From IMG/VR virus record IMGVR_UViG_3300025872_000155, positions 1 to 34,950 of that record: a DNA stretch of 34,950 nt, one strand, 5' to 3'. Shown here piece after piece: positions 7,695 through 15,473 of the stretch (position 1 is the stretch's first letter; each line of letters starts with the position of its first letter). The stretch is from a virus. The notes under the pieces are model-generated. The model saw only the letters and a program-made list of their open reading frames with translations. It was not told where the DNA came from and searched no databases. A program made the position numbers and the translations under genes.

Positions 7695-9809
7695 CTAGGA
7701 TAGCAGAAAGAAATTGTTTTGGCTCGTTCCGGGGGCCGGAGGAGCCGTGAATATCCACCCCGGATTATTGCCGCCGTTTGTGCTGTTGGCCCCCGCGTAC
7801 CATGTGGCGCCGCCAGTAGCGGTGCTGCGGCTAATGCTCAGATAGTCCGCACTCACAGTGCCGCTTGCTTTCGACAGTGTGTGCGTAGCAGCAGTGGCAC
7901 TCTGGATCGTGACCAGATTTCCTGCCGTGCCGCTGACGCTCCAAGTCGTGATAGTCTGAGTGGTTCCGGCCGTAAATGAAAACGTCGTCGGCTGAACTGA
8001 GTTGGTGAGCGTTCCGAAGGTATTGCTGCCGGTAATGACCAGCGTGCCCGCGCCTGCATTCTTCAGCGTGATGCCGCTATAGTTTACGCCGCCCCCGGCA
8101 AATGTCTTGGTGGACGCGGAGTCTAGCGCGATAGTGCCTGTGCCGGTGACGGTCATCCCGGAGGAGGTCACAGTCCACGGCGCGGTTCCGCTGATCGTCC
8201 AAGTACCCGACCCGATGACGATTGCGCGCGTGGCCGCGCCGGAATCGGCGCGAACGCCCCCCGCCGCGTTCGTCAGCGTAACATTGAAGCCGTTCGCGTC
8301 AAACGTGCCCTGAACTGCCGCCACTCCATCGTTGGACGCCTTAGAACAGGTAAAATTGTCTTGAAGTTTAACAATGGTAGAGGGCGCGTTTACCAGCACG
8401 CCTGCAGTTGAAGTAATTCCCGCAGACGTGAACAACTGAGTTGTTCGGCCGTAAAAACCAAAACTCTGGCGAAACGCGGTGCCGGCGAACGAGCACCCGG
8501 TGCCAAATATCAGATTGCCATATATTTGCACGCCAAAATCAGGAAAAGCATTAGTCGATGGTGATATGGAAAGGATCATGTCGGAGCTGGTCACGACCCG
8601 CGCCGACATGTCCAGCGTCCCAACATACGGCGGTGTATCGGAGTTGAACGTCACCGTCGCGCCGTCGTTCAACCCCGTTGTGCTGAAGATGCAGGTATCT
8701 TGAGGAAGCGGGAAATTATCATTTGACGGGCTCCCGGTAGATGTCAGCGCCCACGCAGTCGCAGTCCACACGCCGCCCGCCGCCAGATTCCAGTACACGG
8801 TTTTTGGCGCAGTGAAGGTAATACCTGAGTTACCTTTGCAGTCACCAAAACTGGTCCCTGAGATAGGGGCCGCCGCGCCCGCAATCGTAATATCGCGGAA
8901 ATCGACATTATCGCCAGAAAAGGCACCGCATGTAAGCGTTACTGTGGTGCCCACCGTAGCCGAACGCAGAAAAGATCGTCTGGCGCGTGACGCGCCTGTG
9001 GATATTGAAAATGTGCCCGTAATCGTGGCACCCCCCGGCGAAGACACAGATAGTTCCCGAAAAGTGAAACTTGTGCCCGTAAATGACAAATTTCTGAACG
9101 AACCTAGATTAGTCAGGGAAGGCGCGCTGGTGGCGTTAGTGATATTCACATCGTAATAAGTCTTGCTGTTGAAATTTACGCTGCCGGTTGCGCTGATATT
9201 CAATACTGACGTGCCTGCGTTAACCGTCGTCGTCCCGGTAGAACTGTCGATAAAACCAGATGTAGTTATCGTGCTGGAGCCCAGAGTAAGAGTTTTTGTA
9301 GACGCGCCATTAAGTTGGAACACCCCGGAGGGGAGTGTCAGATTGTAGTTTCCGGTATCAAACGCGTTCGCCGTAAGAGTTACCGAGGCCGAGCCCCCCA
9401 TAGTCAAGGCGCTGCCAAGCGTCCACCCTCCGTTTGTGGCAAAGAATGTGATGGAGCCGTTTATGGTTACGCCGTTCGTAGTTACCGTTCTCCCGGCGAT
9501 AGTGGACGAAAAATTTATTGCGCCGGTGCTGGACCAGACCGTACCGACCGCCAGTGACATTGACCCACGAATATTGAGGGTAGGCGTCGTGCCCGTCGCG
9601 AACGTTACCGTCCCAGCAGATACTGTAATATCAAGGCACGCCAAAGCGCCCGTCATCGTGACGGTATACGTACCCGCCTGATCGAAGAATACGTTGTCGG
9701 CGACGGTCGGCACCGAGAAGCCGCTGGAGCCGCCAGAGCTGTCAGACCAATTTGTGGTCGACGTCGTGTTCCACGTTCCGGTTCCTCCGACCCAGTATCT
9801 GTCAGCCAT
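7695..9809 (-). CDS. Large beta-solenoid tail fibre / adhesin-like protein
   Basis: A 704-aa protein made almost entirely of Thr, Ser, Gly and hydrophobic beta-strand repeats. It opens with RYWVGGTGTWNTTSTTNWSD, a motif I recognise at the start of many phage fibre and prophage adhesin-like proteins, and has strand repeats such as TVTFATGTTPTLNIRGS that suggest a stacked beta-helix. No catalytic motif is obvious. The C-terminus ends NNPGWIFTAPP followed by a short Asn/Phe/Leu tail. Its ATG overlaps the stop of the 59-aa gene upstream. Stretches of lower GC within it suggest exchange of fibre segments. Probable role: host attachment. Confidence 0.65.
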   Translation of the reverse strand: MADRYWVGGTGTWNTTSTTNWSDSSGGSSGFSVPTVADNVFFDQAGTYTVTMTGALACLDITVSAGTVTFATGTTPTLNIRGSMSLAVGTVWSSTGAINFSSTIAGRTVTTNGVTINGSITFFATNGGWTLGSALTMGGSASVTLTANAFDTGNYNLTLPSGVFQLNGASTKTLTLGSSTITTSGFIDSSTGTTTVNAGTSVLNISATGSVNFNSKTYYDVNITNATSAPSLTNLGSFRNLSFTGTSFTFRELSVSSPGGATITGTFSISTGASRARRSFLRSATVGTTVTLTCGAFSGDNVDFRDITIAGAAAPISGTSFGDCKGNSGITFTAPKTVYWNLAAGGVWTATAWALTSTGSPSNDNFPLPQDTCIFSTTGLNDGATVTFNSDTPPYVGTLDMSARVVTSSDMILSISPSTNAFPDFGVQIYGNLIFGTGCSFAGTAFRQSFGFYGRTTQLFTSAGITSTAGVLVNAPSTIVKLQDNFTCSKASNDGVAAVQGTFDANGFNVTLTNAAGGVRADSGAATRAIVIGSGTWTISGTAPWTVTSSGMTVTGTGTIALDSASTKTFAGGGVNYSGITLKNAGAGTLVITGSNTFGTLTNSVQPTTFSFTAGTTQTITTWSVSGTAGNLVTIQSATAATHTLSKASGTVSADYLSISRSTATGGATWYAGANSTNGGNNPGWIFTAPPAPGTSQNNFFLLS

Positions 9810-9981
9810 CGATTACTTCCTCTTGCGGCGGCGGCACAGACACAAGGGCAACCCACGCATTGACGCGCGCCTCTTTCAGCGCGACGATCTCGGCTTCGGT
9901 GAAGGTGTGATCTTCAGGCAGAAGCAGCGCGTCGCGAAAAATGCCGTGTTCGGTTGCGTACTCAAAGTCGATCTTCAGCAC
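9802..9981 (-). CDS. Small acidic protein (59 aa, GTG start), unknown function
   Basis: A short frame fills the gap between two fibre genes exactly: GTG at 9981-9979, one base after the stop of the 177-aa gene, and TGA at 9804-9802, overlapping the next ATG by eight bases. The product starts MLKIDFEYATEHGIFRDALL and continues with LPEDHTFTEAEIVALKEARV, ending in a Pro/Glu-rich tail. It looks like an ordinary soluble protein with GC-rich third positions like its neighbours. Its position before a large fibre gene would fit a fibre-assembly helper, but that is only inference. An ATG in the TGATG overlap is in a frame that stops at once, so GTG is the start. Confidence 0.65.
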   Translation of the reverse strand: MLKIDFEYATEHGIFRDALLLPEDHTFTEAEIVALKEARVNAWVALVSVPPPQEEVIDG

Positions 9982-9982
9982 A

Positions 9983-10516
9983 TCACACCTGCGTCGTTAC
10001 GGCGACAACATCCCAAAACGCTTCGTCTGAGTTATAGATGCATCCGACGTAGCAAACTTTGCCAGACGTAGTGGTGGTGGGCAGCGTCACTCCGATAACT
10101 CGGTAGGAGCCCGCGCCTACAGTGGTCCATGTCAAAAGCTGCGGCGTACCGTTATCCTTGATCCTGAACGTAAGCCTGTCGCCATTAGCAGGTGAACCCC
10201 CGGTCGAGGCATTGATGGTCAGCGTCGCCGCCAAGGCAGTGAACACATAAATGTCCGCCGTGGCGATGCTGGGCGTCACCGAGGAGGCGGACGCCGTCGA
10301 GGAAATCCGGGGGTCGATGCGCTTGTTGGTGAGCGTCTGGGTGTCGGTGGTACCCACTATGCTGCCAGAAGGCGCCGCCAGATTGCCTAGCACGCCCGCG
10401 TTGTTGTACAGCAGGTATCCAGAAGTACCGGACAGTACCGGCGTTGTGCCGACTGTCAGGGACCCACTGCCGCCGCCGCCAATGGTAAGGCCGTTGCCGA
10501 GGGAGAGTCCGCTCAT
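9983..10516 (-). CDS. Tail fibre-like structural protein
   Basis: A 177-aa protein. The N-terminus is Gly/Ser-rich (GLTIGGGGSGSLTVGTT) and leads to GYLLYNNAGVLGNL and TDTQTLTNKRIDPRISS. The last pattern is frequent in phage fibre or appendage proteins, where it precedes a small C-terminal beta domain (LTFRIKDNGTPQLLTWTTVG here). The start overlaps the stop of the 217-aa gene (ATGA). No enzymatic motif. Probably a short fibre or virion appendage. Confidence 0.6.
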   Translation of the reverse strand: MSGLSLGNGLTIGGGGSGSLTVGTTPVLSGTSGYLLYNNAGVLGNLAAPSGSIVGTTDTQTLTNKRIDPRISSTASASSVTPSIATADIYVFTALAATLTINASTGGSPANGDRLTFRIKDNGTPQLLTWTTVGAGSYRVIGVTLPTTTTSGKVCYVGCIYNSDEAFWDVVAVTTQV

Positions 10517-11166
10517 CGCGGCACCACGCCGCTCTGGATCACAGTCATCGTCACGCTGCCGGTGCCGCTATTAAGCAACAAGCGCACGTATGCGGGCACG
10601 AAGAACAGGTTGCTCTGCTTCGTTGCGGTGGCCCCTACGACATCCGTGTCGTTGGACGCCACCCACGTCATTGACGCGGCCGCTACGGGATCAGTCGGGC
10701 TGTTGGGGTTATCGAGGGTCGTCTGGACCGTGTAGTTGACAGTCCCGCTGACCGTGCATTGCAGGGCGGTATTCGCGAGCGCCCACGGGTCAAGATAGAC
10801 CCACGGGCTGCCTGCCACACTATTCGTGCCGACGGACAGGTTTCCCGTCAACGCCGCGCTGCAGTACGCACTGGTTGCGGTCTTGTAGTCCAGAACCGAC
10901 GCCACGGTGCTGTTATTGACCAGCGTCACCGTCTCCGAAATCAGGTCGCCCGCCCAGTTCGTCCCCGACAGCAGGATCGTCTTGGTCGTCTCGTCGGCCG
11001 TGGTCGTGAAGAGGATGCGCCGCGCCTTGTCGAGCGTCGCCGCGCCCCCGGAGACGAGGGAGCCGTTCAGCACGAGATTGCCGGCCCCCGCAACGCCAGA
11101 GGCTGTGCGGATATTGGTGGCGCTCGCGCTGGTGAGCGGGCCAACAGCAGTGACAATCGGGCGCAT
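10513..11166 (-). CDS. Virion structural protein, unknown role
   Basis: A 217-aa, beta-rich, Thr/Ser/Ala/Val-rich protein without cysteine pairs or charged motifs. The central part has FTTTADETTKTILLSGTNWAG followed by DLISETVTL. This resembles phage proteins of unknown role encoded between capsid and fibre genes. The ATG at 11166 has an AGGAG Shine-Dalgarno. It starts 11 bases after the DUF6321-like gene and overlaps the following fibre gene by ATGA. It could be a decoration or tail protein. Confidence 0.6.
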   Translation of the reverse strand: MRPIVTAVGPLTSASATNIRTASGVAGAGNLVLNGSLVSGGAATLDKARRILFTTTADETTKTILLSGTNWAGDLISETVTLVNNSTVASVLDYKTATSAYCSAALTGNLSVGTNSVAGSPWVYLDPWALANTALQCTVSGTVNYTVQTTLDNPNSPTDPVAAASMTWVASNDTDVVGATATKQSNLFFVPAYVRLLLNSGTGSVTMTVIQSGVVPR

Positions 11167-11177
11167 TTATAGGGCTC

Positions 11178-11453
11178 CTAGCATTTCACGTCCCACTTCT
11201 TCAGCGCAAGATTGATGCGGCTGTTCGGATCGTGGGCGGTTTTGGAAGACGTCAGTTTTTCCTTCATCCCGCACATGCGGGCGCGGAAACTATCGCGGCG
11301 CGCAGAAGATGCCGGGCTGCTCTTGGCCTGCTCCGCAGTGACGGGCGGCTTGATGTTGTAGCCGACGGCGCGCAGCGAAGCCCGGCCGGTGGCGTTGAGG
11401 CCCCCCGACGGGTTCTTCCCCTCGCGACGCTGCCATGCCGGTGTGCGGGCCAT
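11178..11453 (-). CDS. DUF6321-like small basic protein
   Basis: A 91-aa basic protein. It starts with TPAWQRREGKNPSGGLNATG and continues RASLRAVGYNIKPPVT, SSARRDSFRARMCGMK and ends in a KKW-rich tail. I recognise this order (WQR-EGKNP-GGLN-KGR, then RR-SFCARM-GM) as the DUF6321 family of small phage proteins; function unknown, probably virion-associated or DNA-binding. It lies immediately after a terminator-like hairpin and before the structural genes. Family call rather sure, role unknown. Confidence 0.8.
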   Translation of the reverse strand: MARTPAWQRREGKNPSGGLNATGRASLRAVGYNIKPPVTAEQAKSSPASSARRDSFRARMCGMKEKLTSSKTAHDPNSRINLALKKWDVKC

Positions 11454-11464
11454 CGGGCACCTCG

Positions 11465-11497
11465 AAAAAAGGGGGCGGGGGTCGAAACCCCCGCCAT
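11465..11497 (-). terminator. Rho-independent-like terminator, leftward
   Basis: Read on the minus strand: an 8-bp perfect stem (GGCGGGGG / CCCCCGCC, 11474-11481 with 11488-11495) and a 6-base loop, followed by CCC and then six T (11470-11465). It lies seven bases after the stop of the 96-aa gene. The three C before the T-run make it slightly imperfect, so partial read-through into the next gene is likely. Confidence 0.65.
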
Positions 11498-11503
11498 AGG
11501 TCG

Positions 11504-11794
11504 TTAGTCGATCTGCTTCACGCTGCGGCCCTTGGCGGGGGTGCCGCTGTGGGCCGAGGACAGCGGGTTCATGTTCGACCCCGTGCGGCCGCCGCTCTTG
11601 CGCGGCTTGCGCCCGGCATGGTGCGCGGCGCTCTTGCCGTGCATCTTGACGGTCTTGCCGCCGCGCTTACGCTCCTTCGCCGCCGACAAAATCGGTTCGG
11701 CGTCGGCCGTGCGCGACGGCGGGCTCTTGGCGAGGTCTTCCGAATACTCGGCGACGCCGCCAGTTTCACGATGCTTGCGATGACGAGCCTTCAT
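11504..11794 (-). CDS. Small very basic GG-motif protein
   Basis: A 96-aa protein with net strong positive charge. Characteristic pieces are KARHRKHRETGGVAEYSEDL at the start, AKERKRGGKTVKMHGKSAAH, then GRKPRKSGGRTGSNMNP followed by LSSAHSGTPAKGR. I recognise this order from phages with capsid and decoration genes nearby. Its basic-GG motifs recur in the 492-aa and 1301-aa proteins of this window. It may bind packaged DNA or the inner capsid, but that is inference. Shine-Dalgarno AAGGAG lies upstream of ATG 11794, and a terminator follows. Confidence 0.7.
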   Translation of the reverse strand: MKARHRKHRETGGVAEYSEDLAKSPPSRTADAEPILSAAKERKRGGKTVKMHGKSAAHHAGRKPRKSGGRTGSNMNPLSSAHSGTPAKGRSVKQID

Positions 11795-11805
11795 TGGAAG
11801 TCTCC

Positions 11806-12273
11806 TTAGTTAGTCGACGTGAGCTGTACGTACTGAACGGAGACATTGACGTATCCGGCCGAAGTAGCGCCCACGGGGGTGATGGTGATGACGAGCGGGG
11901 CGGTCGTCGGAGCCGCAACCCCGAGAACCGTCTGGTTGGACATCGCAGCAAGCTGCGCTGCAGTGTACGTCGGGGCGATCCGGCCGGTGGCGGCCTTCAC
12001 GTTGACACCGCTGACATATTCCGTGCCGGCGGCCGTGATGCCGACAGACAAGGTCGCAGAGGTGGCCGAATTGAACGCCGTCAGGACATCGATGAAGAAG
12101 TCCAGAATGATCGATCCGGCGGGGATGTAGAGTGTGGAGGACACGGCAGTCGTGCTGTTCTGCGTCAGCGACGTAGTCTGCACGAGCGTGGCGTAACCCT
12201 GATTGGGGCCGTTGGTCTGGCCCGCCTGAAGGTCGCCCGTGATGAGCGGACCCGAAAGATGAGTAGCTGCCAT
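11806..12273 (-). CDS. Virion structural protein, probable decoration protein
   Basis: A 155-aa protein downstream of the major capsid gene. It is Thr/Ala/Ser-rich, with N-terminal GPLITGDLQAGQTNGPNQG and a beta-strand core (TTAVSSTLYIPAGSIILDFF, then FNSATSATLSVGITAAGTEY). No charged clusters, cysteines or catalytic residues. Position between capsid and small basic genes suggests a capsid decoration or head-stabilising protein. A GC-rich hairpin separates it from the capsid gene, so its expression level may differ. Start ATG 12273 with AAGGAA upstream. Confidence 0.6.
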   Translation of the reverse strand: MAATHLSGPLITGDLQAGQTNGPNQGYATLVQTTSLTQNSTTAVSSTLYIPAGSIILDFFIDVLTAFNSATSATLSVGITAAGTEYVSGVNVKAATGRIAPTYTAAQLAAMSNQTVLGVAAPTTAPLVITITPVGATSAGYVNVSVQYVQLTSTN

Positions 12274-12295
12274 GGTAGTTCCTTCTGTGAGTTAA

Positions 12296-12321
12296 CGCCG
12301 GGTGCCGTCAGGCACCCGGCG
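12296..12321 (-). other. Perfect 11-bp GC-rich stem-loop after the capsid gene
   Basis: An 11-bp perfect inverted repeat (12296-12306 with 12311-12321, four-base loop) lies nine bases after the capsid stop. On the minus strand it is followed by TTAACTCAC, not a T-run, so it is not a standard intrinsic terminator. It may protect the capsid mRNA 3' end or weaken read-through. Confidence 0.7.
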
Positions 12322-12329
12322 CTGACCAT

Positions 12330-13244
12330 TTACGAGGTCGGGAACGATCCATAGATGGAGCGGAAGTTGTAGTACCCGAACGAGTACCGCTCGTAGCCCT
12401 TCACCAGCAGATTGTCGGTGACGAAGTCGACCTGCATGTCCGTCTCGAACTTGATGCGCTCCATGTAGGAGAGCCCGTCGATGTTGGTCAGCAGGAACCA
12501 CGCGTAGGACGACGTCAGGAAGTCGTTGACCATGTAGCCTTCGGGCAGACCGCCCGCCGTCGACATGATCGCGTTGACGTCGTTGTCCGCCGTGCCGGGG
12601 CGCAGTTCCGTCTTGGTCAGACGGATGGCGACCGGCTCAAGCTGCGGCGGCACGATGAGCTTCCGGGCGCGGGCGAAGACCTTGAGGCCCGCCTGATCCT
12701 TGAAGTTCGTGCGGACCGAGATCATCGCGTTGAGCAGCGACGCCTCGTTCAGGTCGACCTGAACCGCCGGCTTGTTGGCTACCGTGCCGCCGTCGATGGG
12801 GTGATCGGTGGCGCAGAGCGCCTTGCCGTCGCCGCCGATGGCCGCATTGTAGGTCGTCGCCGTGTTCAGGATGTTCGCGCCGTAGATTTCCTTGGTCTGC
12901 TGGAAGGACTCGATCAGACCGAGGTTCGACGGGTGGAACTGCGTCTTGTACAGGTTGTCGTCGATGGCCTTGCGAGTGATCGCGTAGCCAAGGGCGATTT
13001 CCGTGTGCTCCTGATTGTAGACGAACCGTTCGCCAGCGCCGTTGTCGAACGCGGTCTGGCCGCCTTCGGTCTTGAGCTGGGCGAGGCCGAGGTAGCGCAT
13101 CTCAGCGGTGCGCTCCAGAGCCATCTTCGAGTCGTGCTTGGTGAAGATTTTGTCGTACTGAGACGGGATCATCTCGTACTTGCCCTCGACGCCGCGCAGG
13201 CCGGGGAGGAGCAAGTCCTTGATGGCGGAAAGATTAACAGCCAT
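12330..13244 (-). CDS. Major capsid protein, HK97-fold (Mu-F / gpT-like)
   Basis: A 304-aa protein. Its start MAVNLSAIKDLLLPGLRGVE, the loop ALCATDHPIDGGTVAN and the end YERYSFGYYNFRSIYGS match phage major head proteins of the Mu gpT-like kind, which build the icosahedral shell. Length fits. A strong AAGGAG Shine-Dalgarno precedes ATG 13244. It is preceded by a decoration candidate and followed by a stable hairpin. The scaffold candidate lies upstream beyond a terminator and a candidate promoter, which would let capsid be made in excess over scaffold. The call is secure from motif and position. Confidence 0.9.
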   Translation of the reverse strand: MAVNLSAIKDLLLPGLRGVEGKYEMIPSQYDKIFTKHDSKMALERTAEMRYLGLAQLKTEGGQTAFDNGAGERFVYNQEHTEIALGYAITRKAIDDNLYKTQFHPSNLGLIESFQQTKEIYGANILNTATTYNAAIGGDGKALCATDHPIDGGTVANKPAVQVDLNEASLLNAMISVRTNFKDQAGLKVFARARKLIVPPQLEPVAIRLTKTELRPGTADNDVNAIMSTAGGLPEGYMVNDFLTSSYAWFLLTNIDGLSYMERIKFETDMQVDFVTDNLLVKGYERYSFGYYNFRSIYGSFPTS

Positions 13245-13257
13245 TGGTCATTACTCC

Positions 13258-13887
13258 TTAGCTGATACCAGTGGGGCCAGCGCCATTCGAGCGCAGCCAC
13301 TCGTTGTTGAAGCCGACGATGACCTGATTGTAGGCCGTAGTCGGATCAGCGCCGTCGGAACCCGGCGGGGCGACGATCAGGCCGCGCACGATGAACGGGA
13401 AGGTCACCGTGGTGCCCGCGCTGTTCAGGTACGCGCCGGACTGGCCGGTGCTGGCATTGCCGGTGCCGATGGCGAACTGGGCGTACTGCCCAACCTTCGA
13501 GCTGGTGACCGTGGTCAGCGAACCCGTGATGTTGAAGGTCGTGCTGTTGCCCATGACGACGAACTGCGCGTTCGGATCGTCGATGATGTACGCCTCGACG
13601 TCGCCCGAGGCGTCGCTGCCCGGCCAGTAGCTGTTCCACACAGTGCGCTTCTGCGACACCGAGAGGTACTTGCAACCGACGAAGATGCCCGCGAGCGTCG
13701 TGGTGCCCGCAGCAGCCTGCGTGATGTAGCCGTTGGCGGTGGAGACGACCGGCATCACCGGATCGCCGGAATAGATCGCGGTGGTGTCGGTGGACGCGAT
13801 CAGGCGGGTCGACTGGGCAAAGGTGGGAGCGCCACCCGAGCCGCCGTAGTACTGACGGAAACCGAAAGGCGCATTCGTATTCGCCAT
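13258..13887 (-). CDS. Capsid decoration / head-associated protein candidate
   Basis: A 209-aa protein starting MANTNAPFGFRQYYGGSGGAP, an opening I recognise from phage proteins encoded next to the capsid gene. The rest is beta-rich, with TTAIYSGDPVMPVVSTANGY, then KRTVWNSYWPGSDASGDVEA and YIIDDPNAQFVVMG. No cysteine pairs and no enzyme motif. A very good AAAGGAG Shine-Dalgarno lies at 13897-13903. As the first gene after the terminator and a candidate promoter, it is probably made in large amounts with the capsid protein. The role is inferred from context. Confidence 0.65.
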   Translation of the reverse strand: MANTNAPFGFRQYYGGSGGAPTFAQSTRLIASTDTTAIYSGDPVMPVVSTANGYITQAAAGTTTLAGIFVGCKYLSVSQKRTVWNSYWPGSDASGDVEAYIIDDPNAQFVVMGNSTTFNITGSLTTVTSSKVGQYAQFAIGTGNASTGQSGAYLNSAGTTVTFPFIVRGLIVAPPGSDGADPTTAYNQVIVGFNNEWLRSNGAGPTGIS

Positions 13888-13981
13888 GTCGGAAACTCCT
13901 TTGTGAAGGAAGGTCCGCAGGCGTCCCGAGACGTCGCAAGAGCCGGTAAAATTGAAGCCTCACACCGGGGAGGCCATTCCC

Positions 13982-14011
13982 ATAATGCGCTAGGAGAGAC
14001 GAAGTATTCAA
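13982..14011 (-). promoter_or_regulatory. Candidate sigma70-type promoter for capsid genes
   Basis: On the minus strand TTGAAT (14006-14011) and CATTAT (13982-13987) are separated by 18 bases. They lie between the terminator and the 209-aa gene, in a 142-base gap otherwise without genes. Match is moderate, four or five of six positions in each box. Context, directly after a strong terminator, is the main support. Confidence 0.4.
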
Positions 14012-14029
14012 CTTGACAAGATGACAACG

Positions 14030-14052
14030 AAAAAGGGGGCCCGAAGGCCCCC
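14030..14052 (-). terminator. Rho-independent terminator, leftward
   Basis: On the minus strand a 7-bp perfect stem GGGGGCC / GGCCCCC (14046-14052 with 14035-14041) closes a TTCG tetraloop and runs straight into five T (14034-14030). This is a textbook intrinsic terminator, 20 bases after the stop of the 195-aa gene. It divides the packaging/assembly genes from the capsid genes. Confidence 0.9.
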
Positions 14053-14072
14053 TCAGACGGAGAGACGGTCCC

Positions 14073-14660
14073 CTAATCATCTTTCGGGATGGGCATCGCC
14101 TCAAAGCTCTTCTTGATCGTCGGCCTCGTGCGGGGGTCTGAGAACTCCCGCTCCATCGTGCCCGGCGGGGCGGCATTGAGCTGCTGCTCTTTGGCCTTAA
14201 TCTGGTTGCGCGCCTTCCGCAGGTCCAGTTCCTCGACACGCTCCGTGATCTCTCGGGGCCGCTGCATCAGTAACATGCCCTTGCGTTCGATGGTGTCGCC
14301 CTTCCAGCCGGCGGGCATCATCTCCGGGTGACGGCGCGACGGCACCGGCTCCCAACCCGTGCGGGCAAGCGCAACCTGATACGCGGGGTCTTCCTGCCCC
14401 ATGATCGTGCGGCGCTTCCACTCATAGGTCCACCCATCGGGAACCTGATCGGGGGAAAAGTAGAACTCGTCGACACCTTCATCCATGCCGCCAAGATGGC
14501 CGAGGATTTCAGCGGTACGACGTTTTGCGGCGGCGCGGGGGTCGTCGTCGCGCAGGGCGGGGCGCATCTCCGGGCGAGTCGCTTCCACGACCGTCTCTTC
14601 CGTCTCTTCGACGCGGCGCGAACGGCGGCGGCGGCCGCCAGTCTGGGGCAGGGTGTCCAT
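14073..14660 (-). CDS. Conserved phage protein downstream of scaffold, unknown function
   Basis: A 195-aa charged protein. The N-terminus is basic then acidic (GGRRRRSRRVEETEETVVEA). The middle has FYFSPDQVPDGWTYEWKRR and GWEPVPSRRHPEMMPAGWKG, and the C-terminus is helical (ERVEELDLRKARNQIKAKEQ). I recognise the PDGWTYEWKR and W.PVP..RHP patterns from phage genomes, next to scaffold genes, without known function. The start overlaps the scaffold candidate stop by one base (TGATG). A strong terminator follows. Possibly a second assembly factor. Confidence 0.65.
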   Translation of the reverse strand: MDTLPQTGGRRRRSRRVEETEETVVEATRPEMRPALRDDDPRAAAKRRTAEILGHLGGMDEGVDEFYFSPDQVPDGWTYEWKRRTIMGQEDPAYQVALARTGWEPVPSRRHPEMMPAGWKGDTIERKGMLLMQRPREITERVEELDLRKARNQIKAKEQQLNAAPPGTMEREFSDPRTRPTIKKSFEAMPIPKDD

Positions 14661-15466
14661 CAGTGCATCCGTCCTTCCTTCTTGAGCGCGACCTTGTTCT
14701 TCGCGTACTCCTCGGGGGTCATCTTCATCATTTCGGCCATCTCGCGCTCTTCGGCGGTGAGACGGACCACGTTGCCGCCGCGCGTTTCGCGAGAAACGGG
14801 CGCGGCGGGCGGCGGCGTCGAGCGCCGCGAGGCAGACGACAGCGGCTCTTCGACTGTGGCGGCCTTGCGGACACCCAGCAGCCCCTCGACGGTGGCGAAG
14901 TAGTCGTCGCTGTCGGCGGCGTGGCCGTCGGCCACGGCCATGTTATGCGCTGCGATCATCTTCTGGTTCAGGCGCGGATCGGTCACGAACTGCGGATGCT
15001 TGCGCACCCACTCGGCCGAGCGCGACGAGAGCTGGGACGCGAACGCCTCCACGGGGTCGGACGAGCGCGCCACCGGCATCACGGGCTGCGGAGCTGTCTC
15101 CAGCGCCTGCTTGCCCTGCTCAAGCTGCAGGAGCTTGGCGGCGTGGGTCGCCATGTCCTCCTGATAGCCTGCGGCGGCGTCGTAGTCGCCGTTCGCCATC
15201 GCCGCCTTGTAGTTCGCCTTGGCGATCTCGTTGCTCTGGCGCAACGTGTCGATGGCGTTCGCCACGAGCTGCAGGTTCGTCTCCTGCACCGTGCCGCGCG
15301 CCTCGTGAGCCGCCAGTTCGGCGCTGTGACGCGCCTCTTCCGCCGCCTTGGCGCGCGCCTCGGCCGCTTCCAGCCGCTGCTTCAGGTCATCGACGCCCTC
15401 GTCAAGCGTTACTTCCTTCGGCGTGTCGCTGTCCTCGATGACAACTTCTTCGTTTTCAGTGCTCAT
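14660..15466 (-). CDS. Putative scaffolding protein
   Basis: A 268-aa acidic protein rich in Ala, Glu and Gln. Residues 25-60 form a likely coiled coil (LKQRLEAAEARAKAAEEARH), followed by long helices and a flexible Pro/Ser region. The C-terminus is helical and basic at the end (MKMTPEEYAKNKVALKKEG). Acidic helical proteins of 200-300 residues placed between portal and capsid genes are typically internal scaffolds that bind capsid through a basic C-terminal helix. There is no sequence signature that proves it. A GAGGA Shine-Dalgarno precedes ATG 15466. Confidence 0.6.
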   Translation of the reverse strand: MSTENEEVVIEDSDTPKEVTLDEGVDDLKQRLEAAEARAKAAEEARHSAELAAHEARGTVQETNLQLVANAIDTLRQSNEIAKANYKAAMANGDYDAAAGYQEDMATHAAKLLQLEQGKQALETAPQPVMPVARSSDPVEAFASQLSSRSAEWVRKHPQFVTDPRLNQKMIAAHNMAVADGHAADSDDYFATVEGLLGVRKAATVEEPLSSASRRSTPPPAAPVSRETRGGNVVRLTAEEREMAEMMKMTPEEYAKNKVALKKEGRMH

Positions 15467-15473
15467 GATGTCC

